NCBI GenBank assembly: GCA_012800685.1
Contig: JAAZIT010000173.1
Span: 1-6,534, forward strand
Length of the DNA stretch: 6,534 bases
Source of the DNA: Clostridiales bacterium
Lineage (GTDB): Bacteria; Bacillota; Clostridia; Oscillospirales; Ruminococcaceae
Direction of reading: 5' to 3'
The notes beneath the pieces are model-generated. The model was not told the DNA's origin. It was given only the letters and a program-made list of their open reading frames with translations, and ran no database searches. Shown one piece after another: positions 5,432 through 6,534 of this stretch. Every line of letters begins with the position of its first letter. Within the stretch, counting starts at the first letter, position 1. The position numbers were made by a program, and so were the translations under genes.

Positions 5432-5755
5432 ATGGCTTTTCCAGTAAGTTCTACACTACTAGATGCTATGGTATTATCCATAGTACATGACGAGGACACA
5501 TATGGATATAAAATTACACAAGACATTCGCGAAGCAATGGACGTTTCAGAATCAACTCTTTACCCTGTTTTAAGACGACTTCAAAAAGAGGAGTGTCTTG
5601 AAACCTATGATAAAGAATATATGGGAAGAAACAGACGCTATTACAAGGTAACAAGCAAAGGCAAGGCGGCACTGAATCTGTATCGTGAGGATTGGAAGCT
5701 TCACAAAGAAAAAGTTGACACTTTATTAAACGAGAGGGGTAAAAATGATGAATAA
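5432..5755 (+). CDS. PadR-family transcriptional regulator
   Basis: This 107-residue protein is a short (PadR-s1-like) winged-helix regulator. It shows LLDAMVLSIV (9-18), the typical D-T-Y-G-Y-K-I (22-28), the recognition-helix block SESTLYPVLRRLQKEECLE (39-57) and the wing GRNRRYYKVTSKGKAAL (65-81). A C-terminal helix (82-102) should form the dimer. Cytosolic DNA binding is expected, with repression lifted by a ligand or envelope signal. The start at 5432 is set by AAAGGAG (5420-5426) at close spacing. Upstream in-frame starts at 5288 and 5414 are rejected: the first would read through the promoter, and the second would place the ribosome binding site inside the gene. It is the first gene of an operon, and the next gene overlaps its end by 11 bases. 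Confidence 0.93.
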   Translation: MAFPVSSTLLDAMVLSIVHDEDTYGYKITQDIREAMDVSESTLYPVLRRLQKEECLETYDKEYMGRNRRYYKVTSKGKAALNLYREDWKLHKEKVDTLLNERGKNDE

Positions 5756-6380
5756 ATTGCAGTTCTTAAAAATACTAGAAGACAGCCTAACCGCATTGCC
5801 AAAAGATGAACGAGATAGCGCTGTTAAGTATTATGAGGAGTTCTTTGATGAAGCTGATAGCGACGAAAAAGCTATTGATAATTTAGGAGATCCTAGAAAA
5901 ATAGCAGAACAAATTTTAGTTGAAAATGGCATTAATCCAGTTACAGCAAATGAAAACTCATTTAAAAATATTGAGCCAGTTAAACCTGTTGCTCAAAGCG
6001 CCACCTCAAACACAGCAAGGACTAGTAATTCCACCAATCTTATTCTAGCTATCATAGTTGTTGCTTTAACATTTCCATTTTGGGTAACAATTTTAGCAGT
6101 AGCATTTTCAATTTTTGTTGCTATATTAGCTGTTGCATTCACACTTGTTGTTACAATGGGAGCTGTTGCTGTGTGTGGTATATTGGCAGGTATTGTAACT
6201 CTATTTACATTTCCACCAATTGGTCTTATATCCCTCGGAACAGGACTTGTTGCAGCAGGAATGTTAACACTATTCTGTGTTCCACTTATTAAAACCTGTT
6301 GGAAGTTTACAGTTTGGACAGTAAATACTACAGTTAACTTTGTAAAAAGATTGTTTTTTAAGCAGGAGGTATCAGTATGA
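5745..6380 (+). CDS. HAAS/DUF1700-domain membrane protein of the PadR operon
   Basis: This 211-residue protein has a soluble helical N-terminus and a membrane C-terminus. Residues 1-60 fit the HAAS domain (DUF1700): KLQFLKILEDSLTALPKDER, then YYEEFFDEA (29-37) and the diagnostic AIDNLGDPRKIAEQIL (43-58). Residues 62-97 are a Ser/Thr/Asn-rich linker. Hydrophobic segments at about 98-155 and 158-183 give perhaps four membrane passes, followed by a basic tail. Such proteins usually sit between a PadR regulator and a DUF4097 protein, as here, and are thought to act in envelope sensing or adaptation; the mechanism is unknown. It overlaps the padR end (stop 5753-5755) by 11 bases. GAGAGGGG (5732-5739) serves either of two adjacent ATGs, at 5745 and 5748; the first is taken because it gives the better spacing. 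Its stop overlaps the next start as ATGA. Confidence 0.88.
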   Translation: MMNKLQFLKILEDSLTALPKDERDSAVKYYEEFFDEADSDEKAIDNLGDPRKIAEQILVENGINPVTANENSFKNIEPVKPVAQSATSNTARTSNSTNLILAIIVVALTFPFWVTILAVAFSIFVAILAVAFTLVVTMGAVAVCGILAGIVTLFTFPPIGLISLGTGLVAAGMLTLFCVPLIKTCWKFTVWTVNTTVNFVKRLFFKQEVSV

Positions 6381-6534
6381 AGACAGCAGTAAAATATATT
6401 GTATCCGCTTCTTTTCTAGTAATCGGTTTAATACTAATAATTATTGGAAGATTCTCTTTGAAAAATTATAATGATGATAGATTTACGTTATCAAAAGACT
6501 TTACGAGCTTAATTGAAAGCACTGAAATTAATAA
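6377..6534 (+). CDS. Start of a membrane-anchored protein, probably DUF4097 type, cut by the right edge
   Basis: The ATG at 6377-6379 overlaps the previous stop (ATGA), and a full AGGAGGT (6364-6370) stands seven bases upstream, so translation is coupled and strong. Only 52 codons are seen. They give a short basic start (MKTAVKY), one hydrophobic helix at about residues 8-25 (IVSASFLVIGLILIIIG) and the beginning of an extracellular part (NDDRFTLSKDFTSLIEST). The third gene of PadR-HAAS operons is usually a DUF4097 putative adhesin-like protein with one N-terminal helix and a beta-helical outside domain. The visible part fits that plan but does not reach the diagnostic repeats, so the identity rests on gene order. 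Confidence 0.7.
   Translation, partial: MKTAVKYIVSASFLVIGLILIIIGRFSLKNYNDDRFTLSKDFTSLIESTEIN

Noticed and set aside
6080..6292. Plus-strand ORF of 70 codons rich in Cys and Ser
   Set aside because: Alternative frame of the membrane segments of the HAAS protein; the Cys/Ser bias is a frame artefact.

Overview
The window is AT-rich DNA with strong Shine-Dalgarno sites of the AGGAGG type, sigma-A promoters and hairpin-plus-U terminators. Together with its gene families (UPF0210/UPF0237 pair, PHP-type histidinol phosphatase, clostridial pyridoxamine kinase, PadR-HAAS operon) this points to a low-GC Firmicute, most likely an anaerobic Clostridia member. The species cannot be named from the sequence. 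I see no mobile element, CRISPR array, rRNA or tRNA.

Layout from left to right. A secreted lipoprotein (1-578, minus) runs off the left edge and has its own extended -10 promoter. An AT-rich gap follows, ending in a near-perfect terminator hairpin (902-934) that closes a two-gene minus-strand operon. That operon encodes a UPF0237 ACT-domain protein (2348-2617) and, downstream, a UPF0210/DUF711 'PFL family' protein (945-2300), a conserved pair of unknown biochemical function. Its promoter stands back to back with that of a plus-strand PHP-family phosphatase of the HisJ/HisK type (2814-3683). This gene converges on a minus-strand pyridoxal/pyridoxamine kinase (3732-4589), and the two share a terminator hairpin in the 48-base gap.

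Upstream of the kinase lies a divergent region with a short dyad, then a 57-residue plus-strand small protein (4816-4989). The next stretch of about 300 bases holds a degenerate hexamer repeat, an isolated GC-rich patch and a strong terminator. A promoter with exact consensus -35 and -10 boxes, overlapped by a dyad that looks like an operator, then drives a tightly coupled operon. The operon encodes a PadR regulator, a HAAS/DUF1700 membrane protein and the start of a third membrane-anchored protein that is cut by the right edge and is probably of the DUF4097 type.

The genes form independent units rather than one pathway. The most coherent module is the PadR operon: a one-domain repressor that probably controls its own promoter, followed by envelope proteins. 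No wholly new system is evident. The best leads are the padR operator, the 57-residue protein, and the repeat/terminator stretch that may encode a small RNA.
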